Of a stretch of 26,050 nt of DNA, positions 1 to 7,833 are shown in pieces. The first letter of the stretch is position 1. Every line of letters starts with the position of its first letter. The translations under genes and the position numbers were made by a program. Below the pieces are notes generated by a model, which was not told where the DNA came from, did not search any database, and saw only the letters and a program-made list of their open reading frames with translations. The stretch comes from a virus, in the IMG/VR virus record IMGVR_UViG_3300037076_000106, positions 1 to 26,050 of that record, one strand, 5' to 3'.

Positions 1-1
1 T

Positions 2-1804
2 GTGATTCTACCAGATGCCTATGCAATACCGGGGTCGTTGGATTTGAGCACTTCACCATACTTAATTGAACCATCAAAAGCACTTCTGGATGGAAAATAT
101 AGAATGGTAAACCTTATAGCAGCTACGCAGACAGGCAAAACCATGCTTGGGAATGAGGTTTTTATACCTTGGATTATTGCTGAGAACCCCGGCTCTGTGA
201 TGAAGCTGCATCAAAACGATGATGTCGCAGAAACCTTCATTGAAACAAGATTGTCCCCGCTGTTGCATAATTGTAAGCCTTTAGTCCCCTACCTTGCGTT
301 CAAAAGATACTCGGTCAAGAAGAGAGGAATAGTTCTTCCACACATGGCGGTTAAAGTAAGTGGAGCACATGAGAACATATCTCACGGATTTAGCATACGA
401 TACTTACTGATGGATGAAACACATCTTTATTCCGTTGGATTGGTAGAGAAATTTATCGCCCGGACAACTGCATTTGCTGGACGTAGGAAGATAGTAATCA
501 CTTCTCAGCCTAACTCCCATGGGAGCGAACTGGAAAAGTATTACAATCTCGGATGGATATATGAATGGCAATGGGTATGTCCGTCCTGCAAAAAGGCACA
601 ACCTTGGTATTGGAGCAAGCAGAGGAACGACCTTTCTTATGCTGGCATCAACTGGGAAACCATATTGATGAAGGATAATGAGACTACGGACATCGCCAAG
701 AGTGCTGCCACAGCATGGTTGGAGTGCTTTCACTGTAAACATCGCATTGAGGATAATGTCACCAACCGCAGAATGCTCAATGACACTGGGACTTATGTAT
801 GCATAAAAAACGATGGAGACCCCGAAGTTGTGTCTTTTACATGGCCGGGGTTCGTAAATATCAACCTTTCCTTCGCATCGTTTGTCGTTCAGTATATCAA
901 TGCCAAGCGGATAATGCGAAACACAGGGCTGAACGAGGACATGATTACTTTTGTGAATCAATGCTTGGGGAAATTTTACAAAGCAGAGCCGATGAGTGAT
1001 GTGAGTAGGATACTCCTCGGGGAATATGATACCAGCCCCGACAAGGTGGACAGTACTGCTGTTCGATTTCTTGGGGTGGATTGTCAACGCAAAGGTCTTG
1101 TCAAGTATTATGTGGTGCGGGAGTTCGACAAGTCGGGTAACGAGAGCAGACGACTTGACTATGGAATTTGTAGGACATTTGAGGAAGTAGAGGCGTTATC
1201 TATCAAATGGAAAATTGCTTTGCCTTGTGTTGCTATTGATAGTGGTGACGGTGAGATGACCACACAAATTTATCAGGAGTGTATGAAGAGAAACACGGTC
1301 ATCAAGCGTCCAGATGGCTTGTTAGACATCATTTGCTGGACTCCTATGAAGGGTTCTGACAAATTATCCTTCGTCCACCCCGACAAAACCACCCGTTATT
1401 ATAGCCCACCGGGGCGTGGAGATACTATGTTTCCAGTGGACCACAAGCTTCGAGGCGTCCCCGCCCCATTTGTATTGTGGTCTAACTACAGTGTCAAGAC
1501 CATTTTGTCCAACCTTCGGGATGGAAAAGTGCCGGGGGTGAAGTGGTTGGTGGATAAAAAAGACCCCGAGTATGAGAAACAGATGTATTCGGAAGGTATG
1601 CAGTCGGTGGTGGATAAGAAAACGGGGATGGTTGTGACTCGTTGGGTACAGATTGGAGAGGACAACCACTGGTTCGATGCGGAGAATATGGTACTTACTC
1701 AAGCAATGAGGGCGGGAGTTTTCAGCGCCACGAAGGTCAATGAGGACGAACTTCGCAAAATTGTAGAGGACAAGAAACCTCTGGAAGTTAGAAAATCATC
1801 ATAA
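2..1804 (+). CDS. Phage terminase large subunit, GpA family (5' end cut by window)
   Basis: This is the DNA-packaging motor: an ATPase that pumps DNA into the prohead and a nuclease that cuts concatemers. The visible 600 residues show a Walker A motif ATQTGKT at 41-47, a Walker B motif LLMDE at 135-139 and a coupling-type SQPN at 168-171. Cys pairs at 193/196 and 242/245 look like the zinc-binding insertion of GpA proteins. Acidic residues D360 (FLGVD) and D413 (AIDSGDG) fit the RNase H-like nuclease. Known GpA proteins have more residues ahead of Walker A, so the GTG at base 2 is probably internal and the true start lies off the window. A small-subunit gene would be expected upstream. The downstream order (gpW, portal, protease) matches lambda and supports the call. 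Confidence 0.95.
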   Translation: MILPDAYAIPGSLDLSTSPYLIEPSKALLDGKYRMVNLIAATQTGKTMLGNEVFIPWIIAENPGSVMKLHQNDDVAETFIETRLSPLLHNCKPLVPYLAFKRYSVKKRGIVLPHMAVKVSGAHENISHGFSIRYLLMDETHLYSVGLVEKFIARTTAFAGRRKIVITSQPNSHGSELEKYYNLGWIYEWQWVCPSCKKAQPWYWSKQRNDLSYAGINWETILMKDNETTDIAKSAATAWLECFHCKHRIEDNVTNRRMLNDTGTYVCIKNDGDPEVVSFTWPGFVNINLSFASFVVQYINAKRIMRNTGLNEDMITFVNQCLGKFYKAEPMSDVSRILLGEYDTSPDKVDSTAVRFLGVDCQRKGLVKYYVVREFDKSGNESRRLDYGICRTFEEVEALSIKWKIALPCVAIDSGDGEMTTQIYQECMKRNTVIKRPDGLLDIICWTPMKGSDKLSFVHPDKTTRYYSPPGRGDTMFPVDHKLRGVPAPFVLWSNYSVKTILSNLRDGKVPGVKWLVDKKDPEYEKQMYSEGMQSVVDKKTGMVVTRWVQIGEDNHWFDAENMVLTQAMRAGVFSATKVNEDELRKIVEDKKPLEVRKSS

Positions 1805-1858
1805 ACAACAAGTGAACCACTATTTATAGAGTGAATATTCAACCAAAAGGATTATCCT

Positions 1859-2017
1859 ATGACCCCAATTTCCGCTATCCGTCCTCCTGCAAAGGCACCA
1901 ATCACTGGTTCTGTCAAACAAGTTGGTAAGAAAGCCGTTGCCCCCGTTTCACCATCGGCTCCTTATACTCAGAGTTTCAATAGTGGGTTTAGCAATGACT
2001 ATTCGTACACTTCCTAA
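1859..2017 (+). CDS. Small Pro/Ser-rich hypothetical protein, 52 aa
   Basis: This short gene lies between terminase and the next small gene. It starts at ATG 1859 behind a clear AAAAGGA ribosome site at the usual spacing, and ends at TAA 2015-2017. The product is basic and proline-rich in its first half (SAIRPPAKAP, KQVGKKAVAP) and Ser/Tyr/Asn-rich in its second half, so it is probably unstructured. I do not recognise a family. Its place between terminase and the gpW-like gene suggests a head-related or packaging accessory role, but this is position only. The ribosome site and tight packing are the main evidence that it is real. Confidence 0.55.
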   Translation: MTPISAIRPPAKAPITGSVKQVGKKAVAPVSPSAPYTQSFNSGFSNDYSYTS

Positions 2018-2031
2018 ACAAGGATACCTTT

Positions 2032-2343
2032 ATGGCTTTTACTGCTCAATCAAATTACCAATCTGCTTCGTATCAACATCAAAAGGGTGTTCCACCCAAT
2101 ACGGATTATCAACGTTCGAGTGAATTGTTCTCCGATTATGTTGCTCGTATGGCGGCTTCTGCTTTGCTTCCTGACATTGGACCAACCGAGAGTGATGCTG
2201 CTTACGTGACTCGACTCGCAAGCTACAATGTTCTCGCTCCATCTATTACTGCGGCTACGGCTTCGTATGTTGCTGGCAGCAATGTGGTAGGAACAGTGGT
2301 CTCGGCTTCTTATGCAACGACTTCATCTTACGTCAACGTTTAA
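2032..2343 (+). CDS. Hypothetical protein with SASYA-type C-terminal repeats, 103 aa
   Basis: The gene starts at ATG 2032 with AAGGA about eight bases upstream, and its TAA overlaps the next ATG (TAATG). The N-terminal part is polar, with a short helical-looking segment around LFSDYVARMAASALL. The last 30 residues contain TASYVAG, SASYATTSSYV and similar elements. The same repeat type fills the linkers of the fibre (22438) and spike (24200) proteins of this phage, which is unexpected beside the terminase. The function is unknown. It may be a virion protein that uses the same oligomerising repeat, or a remnant of a fibre gene. The reading frame is convincing; the role is not. Confidence 0.7.
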   Translation: MAFTAQSNYQSASYQHQKGVPPNTDYQRSSELFSDYVARMAASALLPDIGPTESDAAYVTRLASYNVLAPSITAATASYVAGSNVVGTVVSASYATTSSYVNV

Positions 2344-2555
2344 TGAGTAAGATACTCAAATGTTCTCCACCCGACAAGCGGGTAGGTAAAAAAAAGGTTG
2401 AGTGCCCTTCGTTTACTCATCATGAAAATGATTTGTGGCACGGTCTTTGTGATGCCACGGTTGCGAAGTACAATCGGGTAGAAACAGTTCACTCTCCATT
2501 TAGGGTAAGTGAGTTGTTTAGAGGTAATTACGATTCCATATTCAGGAAGGTATAA
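2343..2555 (+). CDS. Hypothetical small protein, 70 aa
   Basis: The start codon overlaps the stop of the upstream gene (TAATG at 2341-2345), which implies translational coupling. The product is basic at its N terminus (DKRVGKKKVE) and has three Cys residues and several His residues (FTHHENDLWHGLC), which could bind a metal, although no standard finger is visible. I do not recognise a family. It ends two bases before the gpW-like gene, and its last codons contain that gene's ribosome site (AGGAAGG). A head-joining or DNA-binding accessory role is possible from position alone. Confidence 0.6.
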   Translation: MSKILKCSPPDKRVGKKKVECPSFTHHENDLWHGLCDATVAKYNRVETVHSPFRVSELFRGNYDSIFRKV

Positions 2556-2557
2556 TC

Positions 2558-2833
2558 ATGAGCCAACTTGGCATTTTCGATACATTGGATGAAGATACTG
2601 TCCTTGCTATACAAGCAAAAGGAGTTGCCCTTATGCTTGAAGGAAAGACTATCATGGAGTGGAGCGGAGAAGGCACGGAAGTAACCCGTGAGTTCACTAT
2701 GTCTATCCCAGATATGCTCGAAGAGTGCAAATATACTTTGAAAAACAAGTGGCCATTAACCTATGGATACCCTGTTACCAGAGTTCGCCCATATTTTGGT
2801 GGATATTTGTATCCGACAAGGAGCATAGTATAA
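2558..2833 (+). CDS. Putative head-tail connector protein, gpW-like
   Basis: The 91-residue product resembles lambda gpW in layout: a helix (VLAIQAKGVALML), then the GKT turn at 29-31, a short beta hairpin with charged residues (EVTREFTMS), a second helix (IPDMLEECKYTL), and a basic/aromatic tail (RVRPYFGGY). gpW family proteins bind under the portal, stabilise packaged DNA and form part of the neck. The gene sits immediately before the portal gene, exactly where W lies in lambda (A-W-B-C). It has a strong ribosome site, AGGAAGG, seven bases before ATG 2558. Sequence similarity is modest, so the call rests on the pattern plus synteny. Confidence 0.65.
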   Translation: MSQLGIFDTLDEDTVLAIQAKGVALMLEGKTIMEWSGEGTEVTREFTMSIPDMLEECKYTLKNKWPLTYGYPVTRVRPYFGGYLYPTRSIV

Positions 2834-2836
2834 CGT

Positions 2837-4471
2837 ATGGCGATGACCAAAGGTTCAGTTGTATTGAAGCCAGAGCAAGTAAAGCTTGCCAATCAAGTAT
2901 TGCAGAATGCTCTTGCTCGTCAGAATGTCTCCGTTACACCCGATAAAAAGGCATGGGCACTCTATGGGAACATCTACCAGTGGCCTAATTTTGGTCGCTA
3001 TCGTCCCCGCTACTATGTCCAACAGGATTCCGAACAAGGACTTGACTCTCTGTCAAGAGAATTGCTTGTACGATGGTCTCGTGAGGTCACTTCTCAACAG
3101 GGATGGGTTGAATCAGCCATTCGTATCCTTGCACAATTTGCCGTTGGAGATGCTTACCTCCCCGAATATGTAGGCGATAATCCCACATGGGGCAAGGAAG
3201 CAACTGATTGGCTCGTAGAAGAATTCTATCCTAACTGTTGTGTTCGTGGTAGAGCGTTTGATTTTCAGACTACCATGTTTCTTGAGAGTCAGATAATTGA
3301 TGTGGATGGAGATTTCCTCTGTATCTATGGGAAAAGCAAGAGCGGAATGATGCCGCAGTTCCAGATTATTCCATCTCACCGTATTCGTTCAACTTCGATG
3401 AACGACACGACCTATTCGGCTGACCAACCTAATACATCCCTTGTTCCCGGCACGATTTTTAGTGATGGTGTCCTATATGACCTTCAGGGGTTCCCACTCG
3501 GATACAAAGTTGTCAATTTCAATAACCTTGTCAATACAACGGTAGGAAATGCCGAAGATATGGTTGTTTCGGCAAAGAATGCTATGCTTATCTATGACCC
3601 ACGATACTTTGATAAAGGTCGTGGTCGTCCAACGATAGGTTCAGCAATCCTACAAGCCCTATCTCTCCAAGAAATTGAGACGTATCTCATGGAGAAAATC
3701 AAGATTGAGTCCTGTGTTGGTCTCGTAGAGAAGACTCAATCGGGGGAAGGACCATTGGAATTGCAACAAACTCTTGCCGCATTGAATGCGTCTACCAATG
3801 GAGCAGGCATCTTCGGTGCTTCTCCAAACGTACACGGTCTCGAAATCATTGATGGTCCAACCATGCGATATGTCAAAGCATCGGGTGGTGAGATACAAAC
3901 ACTTTCTTCCACGACCCCCGCAGACCAGACAAGTAAGTACATTGATAGACTTGAGCAGGCGGTCCTCAGCACATTGGGCGTGCCATCAGTACTCCTTCTT
4001 AACCCCGGTGAGATTTCTGGTCGTATCAGTGATGGTGTGGGTGAGATTTTCAATCGTTCCGTTAAACGCAGACAGAAAATCCTTGACGGGCATGGCAAAT
4101 TCATTATTAGTTGGGCATTGGCAAATGCCATGCAGCAGGGGCTTATTTCTTCCAACTATAAGGAGAATTTGTACAAGTCGTTCAATCTTACTCACCCTGC
4201 TACGTTCTCTTTGAACAAGGGATACGATGACAAGGCTGATTTGGATGCTTATAAGGCAGGAACCAAGTCATTGAATGAGATTGCCAAGAAGCGTAATACA
4301 AGTGCCAAAGCTATCATGGAAGAACTTGAATCCGAGACGCTCGATTTCCTCACACGGGCACAACGAGTGGCAAAGACAACGGGCGTTGACTTGCCAATCG
4401 TTTTGCAATCAATGCGTGAAGGTATGGTAATGAAACCTTCCCCTGCGGCAACTGATGGAGAAAGACCATAA
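2837..4471 (+). CDS. Phage portal protein, lambda gpB family
   Basis: Portal proteins form the twelve-subunit ring at the head vertex through which DNA enters and to which the neck attaches. The 544-residue length is typical of lambda-type portals. The segment around residues 73-104 has the family pattern of a long helix with an SR pair, a Q/N-x-W-V, an AI-x-I helix and a final VG. The C-terminal third contains the STLGVPSVLLL stretch and long amphipathic helices. A second in-frame ATG lies six bases after the first, and AAGGAG upstream does not decide between them; the outer one is given. The stop overlaps the start of the protease gene (TAATG), so the two are probably coupled. Confidence 0.9.
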   Translation: MAMTKGSVVLKPEQVKLANQVLQNALARQNVSVTPDKKAWALYGNIYQWPNFGRYRPRYYVQQDSEQGLDSLSRELLVRWSREVTSQQGWVESAIRILAQFAVGDAYLPEYVGDNPTWGKEATDWLVEEFYPNCCVRGRAFDFQTTMFLESQIIDVDGDFLCIYGKSKSGMMPQFQIIPSHRIRSTSMNDTTYSADQPNTSLVPGTIFSDGVLYDLQGFPLGYKVVNFNNLVNTTVGNAEDMVVSAKNAMLIYDPRYFDKGRGRPTIGSAILQALSLQEIETYLMEKIKIESCVGLVEKTQSGEGPLELQQTLAALNASTNGAGIFGASPNVHGLEIIDGPTMRYVKASGGEIQTLSSTTPADQTSKYIDRLEQAVLSTLGVPSVLLLNPGEISGRISDGVGEIFNRSVKRRQKILDGHGKFIISWALANAMQQGLISSNYKENLYKSFNLTHPATFSLNKGYDDKADLDAYKAGTKSLNEIAKKRNTSAKAIMEELESETLDFLTRAQRVAKTTGVDLPIVLQSMREGMVMKPSPAATDGERP

Positions 4472-5331
4472 TGAAGAAGTCATTAGACATATCCAAATAC
4501 GCTACCAAATTGGCACAAAATAAGTGGATGCTTCCACCCGTGTATCATACTCAACTTTGTCGGTTGGTGTCTTCCTATATGGAAGGTGATTTGGGTTATC
4601 AACCCGATAATGGTATGCCTCCAAACACCGAGGCACCCCACAATCATCCATTTGAGACTGATGATACCGAAGTGGTAGATGCCACGGCAATCATCAAGGT
4701 ATGTGGTGTCCTATCCAAAGGTGTCACAGAGATTGAAGAAATCATGCTTGGGCTTGCCGATGTTGATGAAGTATCCTACGCTCTCGACCAAGCGGCAGAA
4801 GACCCAAGCATCAAAGAGATTGTCTTGGCATTTAGTTCCCCCGGTGGGGAAACATTGGGTATTGAAGAGTTGGGTAGGAAGATTAAGGCGATAGACGCCA
4901 ATGTCAAGCCTATTTATGGGTGGACGGAGAGTATGGCGACCAGTGCCGCCTATTGGCTGGTAAGTCAAACCAGACGCATTGGAATGATACCATCCTCGCA
5001 GATAGGTGGGGTCGGGGTATATTCTTTGGTGCTTAACATCACAGATGCGATGAAGCAGCAGGGGAACTCCATTGAGATTTTTAGTAGTGGCAAGTACAAA
5101 ATGATGGGCCACGAGTTTCGCAACCTTACGGATGCCGAAAGGAAAATCATCCAAGAGGATGTTGATAAACAGCATCAGGAATTCAATCAAGTAGTGCTAT
5201 CCAAAAGACCCCAAATCAATAAGGATGATTTGGAAGGTCTTTCCTATGAAGGACGAGATGCCTTGTCAAAAGGTTTTTGTGATGTTCTTTGTGATAGTTT
5301 CGAGGAATATCTGGCTAAGGTGACGGAGTAA
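4471..5331 (+). CDS. S49-family peptidase, head maturation protease (lambda gpC-like)
   Basis: This is a serine protease of the SppA/ClpP-fold S49 family, which in lambda-like phages cleaves portal and scaffold inside the prohead. The likely catalytic Ser is S158 in ESMATSAAYW and the likely general base is K210 in SSGKYK. The 52-residue spacing between them matches single-domain SppA. SSPGGE at 122-127 corresponds to the conserved glycine loop, and SSQIGGVGVYS at 175-185 to the following strand. At 286 residues it lacks the long C-terminal extension that in lambda encodes the Nu3 scaffold, so scaffold function may lie in the downstream acidic or coiled-coil proteins. The start is coupled to the portal stop; GGAG lies about ten bases upstream. 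Confidence 0.9.
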   Translation: MKKSLDISKYATKLAQNKWMLPPVYHTQLCRLVSSYMEGDLGYQPDNGMPPNTEAPHNHPFETDDTEVVDATAIIKVCGVLSKGVTEIEEIMLGLADVDEVSYALDQAAEDPSIKEIVLAFSSPGGETLGIEELGRKIKAIDANVKPIYGWTESMATSAAYWLVSQTRRIGMIPSSQIGGVGVYSLVLNITDAMKQQGNSIEIFSSGKYKMMGHEFRNLTDAERKIIQEDVDKQHQEFNQVVLSKRPQINKDDLEGLSYEGRDALSKGFCDVLCDSFEEYLAKVTE

Positions 5332-5333
5332 TT

Positions 5334-6041
5334 GTGTTCGACCAAAAAACATATAACCAAAAATACTATCAAAAAGACGTTGATGGTAAAGAACACAACA
5401 AACGTTGTCCTTCGTGTGGGAAAGAACAATCATATAAGACCAATCGGGGGTTGATGGTTGCCATTAGAGAGAATAGAAAATGTGGGTCGTGTGCTTTATC
5501 GGGAAAATTTCTTTCTGATGAGCACAAGAAGCAGTTGGGGCACATAGGAAATACTTATTGTTTGGGAAGAAAACAGTGCCTAAAAGAAAAAGAACTCCGA
5601 AGAGTTTCCAATAACAGACGGTTTGAGAACCCCGAAGAGAGAGAAAGAACCTCCCGTGCTATAAAAATAGCAATGCATAGACCTGATGTGAGGAAACGAC
5701 ACATAGATGCATTGCATCAATCTCAATGGTTGAAAGTAAAAACTGATAAAGGTCAGTTAGAACTTTTGGAAAAATGGAATGGGTTAGGATTTAAGTTTGA
5801 ACCAAATTATCAGGTTCATACTGATACGGATTTGTTCTATGTTGACGGTTTTGACAAAGAACACGGTGTTGTATTAGAGTATGACTCGAAATATCACAAT
5901 ACTTTAGGACAACAAAAGAAGGATTTGATTAGGCAGAATATACTTATAGATGTCCTTAAGCCTAAGAAATTCTGGCGGTATAATGCCGTTAACAAATCAT
6001 TTGAGGATGTCTTAAAAGGAAAAACAATATGTCAAATGTGA
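5334..6041 (+). CDS. Homing-endonuclease-like protein A (zinc ribbon plus EDxHD/Vsr-like nuclease)
   Basis: The product is a probable site-specific DNA endonuclease of a free-standing mobile gene. Its domains in order are a CxxC-x21-CxxC zinc ribbon (C25, C28, C50, C53), a helical NUMOD-like region around FENPEERERTS, then a C-terminal nuclease core. The core reads VDGFD, LEYDSKYH and KKDLIRQ, giving E182, D184, H188, D197 and R200, the arrangement of Vsr/DUF559-like EDxHD enzymes. It lies directly between the protease and the acidic protein, starting with GTG 5334 behind GGAG and overlapping the next gene by 13 bases. Neither neighbour is interrupted, so it is not intron-borne. Its C-terminal half closely matches protein D (12341). 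Confidence 0.8.
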   Translation: MFDQKTYNQKYYQKDVDGKEHNKRCPSCGKEQSYKTNRGLMVAIRENRKCGSCALSGKFLSDEHKKQLGHIGNTYCLGRKQCLKEKELRRVSNNRRFENPEERERTSRAIKIAMHRPDVRKRHIDALHQSQWLKVKTDKGQLELLEKWNGLGFKFEPNYQVHTDTDLFYVDGFDKEHGVVLEYDSKYHNTLGQQKKDLIRQNILIDVLKPKKFWRYNAVNKSFEDVLKGKTICQM

Positions 6042-6646
6042 CTGTAGAAAAAGTAAAGGTCGTCAAGGCACCAGAACAAACTGTTCCTGATGTCAAGGCT
6101 GAAACCCCCAAAGCAGAAGTTTCCCCGGTGGTAACTCCTGTAGTCGTAACCCAAATGGACAAGATGGAAAAGGCAATTGAATTGGTATCTGAAAAGATGA
6201 CCAAGATTGCTGGTTCTTACGATGGTAAATACCAAGAGGATGGAGTCCAAGGCGTCCCCGGCACTAAGGGTGAGAAAACCACCCCTACTTCTGATGGACA
6301 GCCAGACGAAGGACAAGCCGACAAGAAAGCCGAAGGCGACTATGATGACGGATATGCCAAAGGTGTAGAACCCGATGGTGACGAAGACCCCGAGTGTGAT
6401 GATTACGAAGAGTGCTCACATTGCAAGGGAAAAGGAAAGATGAAGAAAGCCGTCAAGAAAGATGCCGAAGAGGAAGAGGAAGAGGAAGAAGAGACATTGC
6501 CAAAGAAGGCAGAACTTTCTACCAAAGCCGACCTCAGCGTTGATGCTTGGCGAGCACATTTCGGTTTCAGTAACAAGCCATCCAAAGCCATGCAGACATG
6601 GAAAGATGCTTGCGACAACTTCACCAATCCCGTCATCAAGGAATAA
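6029..6646 (+). CDS. Acidic low-complexity protein, possible scaffold or capsid accessory
   Basis: The 205-residue product is Pro/Val/Lys-rich at the start (residues 10-45), has a short helix around MEKAIELVSEKM, a Gly-rich piece with GVQGVPGTKGE, and a very acidic middle. A single DnaJ-like CxxCxGxG element lies at 129-136 (C129, C132), followed by an uninterrupted run of Glu from 147 to 155. The C terminus (DAWRAHFGFSNKP) looks folded. It starts at ATG 6029 behind AAAGGA. It sits between the protease and the major capsid protein, where scaffolding and decoration proteins are found, so a head-assembly role is inferred. No family is recognised with confidence. Confidence 0.6.
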   Translation: MSNVTVEKVKVVKAPEQTVPDVKAETPKAEVSPVVTPVVVTQMDKMEKAIELVSEKMTKIAGSYDGKYQEDGVQGVPGTKGEKTTPTSDGQPDEGQADKKAEGDYDDGYAKGVEPDGDEDPECDDYEECSHCKGKGKMKKAVKKDAEEEEEEEEETLPKKAELSTKADLSVDAWRAHFGFSNKPSKAMQTWKDACDNFTNPVIKE

Positions 6647-6651
6647 TGTAT

Positions 6652-7062
6652 ATGTCAAAGTCAGCCCGTATCATAGAACTCGAACAGAGTCTTGCCGAGG
6701 CGAGCCTTGACGTACAGACCCTTCGGGAAGAGACCGAGAGCAATAAGAAACTAATCACTCAGTTCCAACAGCAAAAACTGGACTATGAGGATAAGGCAAA
6801 GAAACTTGCCGAGACTCATAAGAAAGAGTTGGATGAGGTAAAGAATTTGCTGAATGACAAGGAAGATAAGCTTAACAAGCGTCTTAGCGAGGCATTGGCA
6901 TCCATCGGTGTTGCGAATTTCGCAGCCGAAGAAATAATTTCAGTCGAAGGTACAGCCCCGAGTGAGTTGTATCATAAGTTCCTATCCCTCAAGGGTGCGG
7001 GGCAGACGTTGTTCTATAACAAGCATAAAGCTGAAATTGAACGCTTTATGAACCAGAAATAA
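6652..7062 (+). CDS. Coiled-coil protein, putative scaffold-like head protein
   Basis: The start at ATG 6652 is chosen because AAGGA lies eight bases upstream; an in-frame ATG at 6646 is too close to it, and frames further upstream run inside the previous gene. The 136-residue product is a nearly continuous charged helix from about residue 7 to 82 (IIELEQSLAEAS to NKRLSEALASI), followed by a small folded C-terminal domain with ELYHKFLSLKGAG and HKAEIERF. Long helical proteins immediately before the capsid gene are often scaffolds that are expelled or cleaved by the head protease. That role is inferred from architecture and position. It ends two bases before endonuclease B. Confidence 0.6.
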   Translation: MSKSARIIELEQSLAEASLDVQTLREETESNKKLITQFQQQKLDYEDKAKKLAETHKKELDEVKNLLNDKEDKLNKRLSEALASIGVANFAAEEIISVEGTAPSELYHKFLSLKGAGQTLFYNKHKAEIERFMNQK

Positions 7063-7064
7063 CA

Positions 7065-7802
7065 ATGCGGTTGAAGGCCATACAACTTATACGAGATGGA
7101 ATTATTACTGAACTCGAAGGAGAGGCAGTAACAATGAAGTGCCAAACGTGTAAAGGTGATAGGAAATTCAATAACATAGAATTGGCGTTGAATGCTATCC
7201 GAATGGGTAGAAATCAATGTATATCTTGTTCTTTGATAGGGAAACGTGTCGGGGTGCCAAATCTAAAAAATAGGCATCCAAAATCTGAGGAAGAGAAGCG
7301 AAAAATGTCGTTGGCTCGAATCGGAAAAGAACCCGGAAATAAAGGTAAACGGGGTCTTATGGTTCATTCCGATGAGTGGAAGCGAGATAACTCTATTCGT
7401 CAGAAAAAACGATATGAAAATCCCGATGAACGGAGAAAGGCAAGGATACTTGCCATAGAACAACACCGTAAAAACGGAATAGATTTTCCAGCGGTTGATG
7501 CTGGTGCAAATGAGTATTTTGGATGTTTGAACACGTCTTATGGATTGAACATTCAGTACCCAAACATAGAAATCAAAGATTTAGGTTATTTCTTGGATGG
7601 CTACGACAACGTAGCACATGCTGCTTATGAGTATGACTCAAAACGTCATCTTTTACCAGCAGTACAACATAATGACCTGATAAGACAGAAGGAGATTATT
7701 GATTACTACAATAGTATCAGTAAGCCTCTTTCGGCATTTTATCGAATCAATGCTACCGGAGTAGGTAGTAAAGAAATAGTAAATGTTTTAACAACAAAAT
7801 GA
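7065..7802 (+). CDS. Homing-endonuclease-like protein B (zinc ribbon, NUMOD3-like, EDxHD nuclease)
   Basis: The 245-residue product has a CxxC-x22-CxxC zinc ribbon (C26, C29, C52, C55), then a NUMOD3-like DNA-binding stretch at roughly 58-100 with repeated G-K turns (KSEEEKRKMS, GNKGKRG), a YENPDERRK helix, and the C-terminal nuclease core. The core shows DGYD, YEYDSKRH and HNDLIRQ (E189, D191, H195, D204, R207) and ends with FYRINATGVG, shared with protein E. It belongs to the same subgroup as C and E rather than A and D. It occupies the space between the coiled-coil gene and the major capsid gene. No ribosome site is visible before ATG 7065, so expression may depend on coupling to the upstream stop two bases away. 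Confidence 0.8.
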   Translation: MRLKAIQLIRDGIITELEGEAVTMKCQTCKGDRKFNNIELALNAIRMGRNQCISCSLIGKRVGVPNLKNRHPKSEEEKRKMSLARIGKEPGNKGKRGLMVHSDEWKRDNSIRQKKRYENPDERRKARILAIEQHRKNGIDFPAVDAGANEYFGCLNTSYGLNIQYPNIEIKDLGYFLDGYDNVAHAAYEYDSKRHLLPAVQHNDLIRQKEIIDYYNSISKPLSAFYRINATGVGSKEIVNVLTTK

Positions 7803-7814
7803 GCCAGTAGGCTC
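7800..7814 (+). promoter_or_regulatory. Short hairpin over the stop codon before the capsid gene
   Basis: The stem GAGCC/GGCTC closes a four-base loop (AGTA). The hairpin begins inside the TGA stop of endonuclease B and lies 20 bases before the GTG of the major capsid gene, leaving the GAAAGGA ribosome site in single-stranded, A-rich sequence. It has no T-tract and so is not a terminator. A 5' mRNA-stabilising or processing role for the capsid message is an inference. A similar hairpin precedes the gene at 9870. Confidence 0.35.
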
Positions 7815-7833
7815 ACAAATGAAAGGATAGCAA

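Noticed and set aside
404-1087. Long minus-strand open frame opposite the terminase
   Set aside because: It lies fully inside a strongly supported gene, has no ribosome site, and its product shows no recognisable motif.
1821-1828. Minus-strand TATAAATA, identical to the T4 late promoter core
   Set aside because: No minus-strand gene follows it, and the motif is likely by chance in AT-rich gap sequence. Near matches elsewhere (around 11110 and 25960) are not placed consistently before genes.
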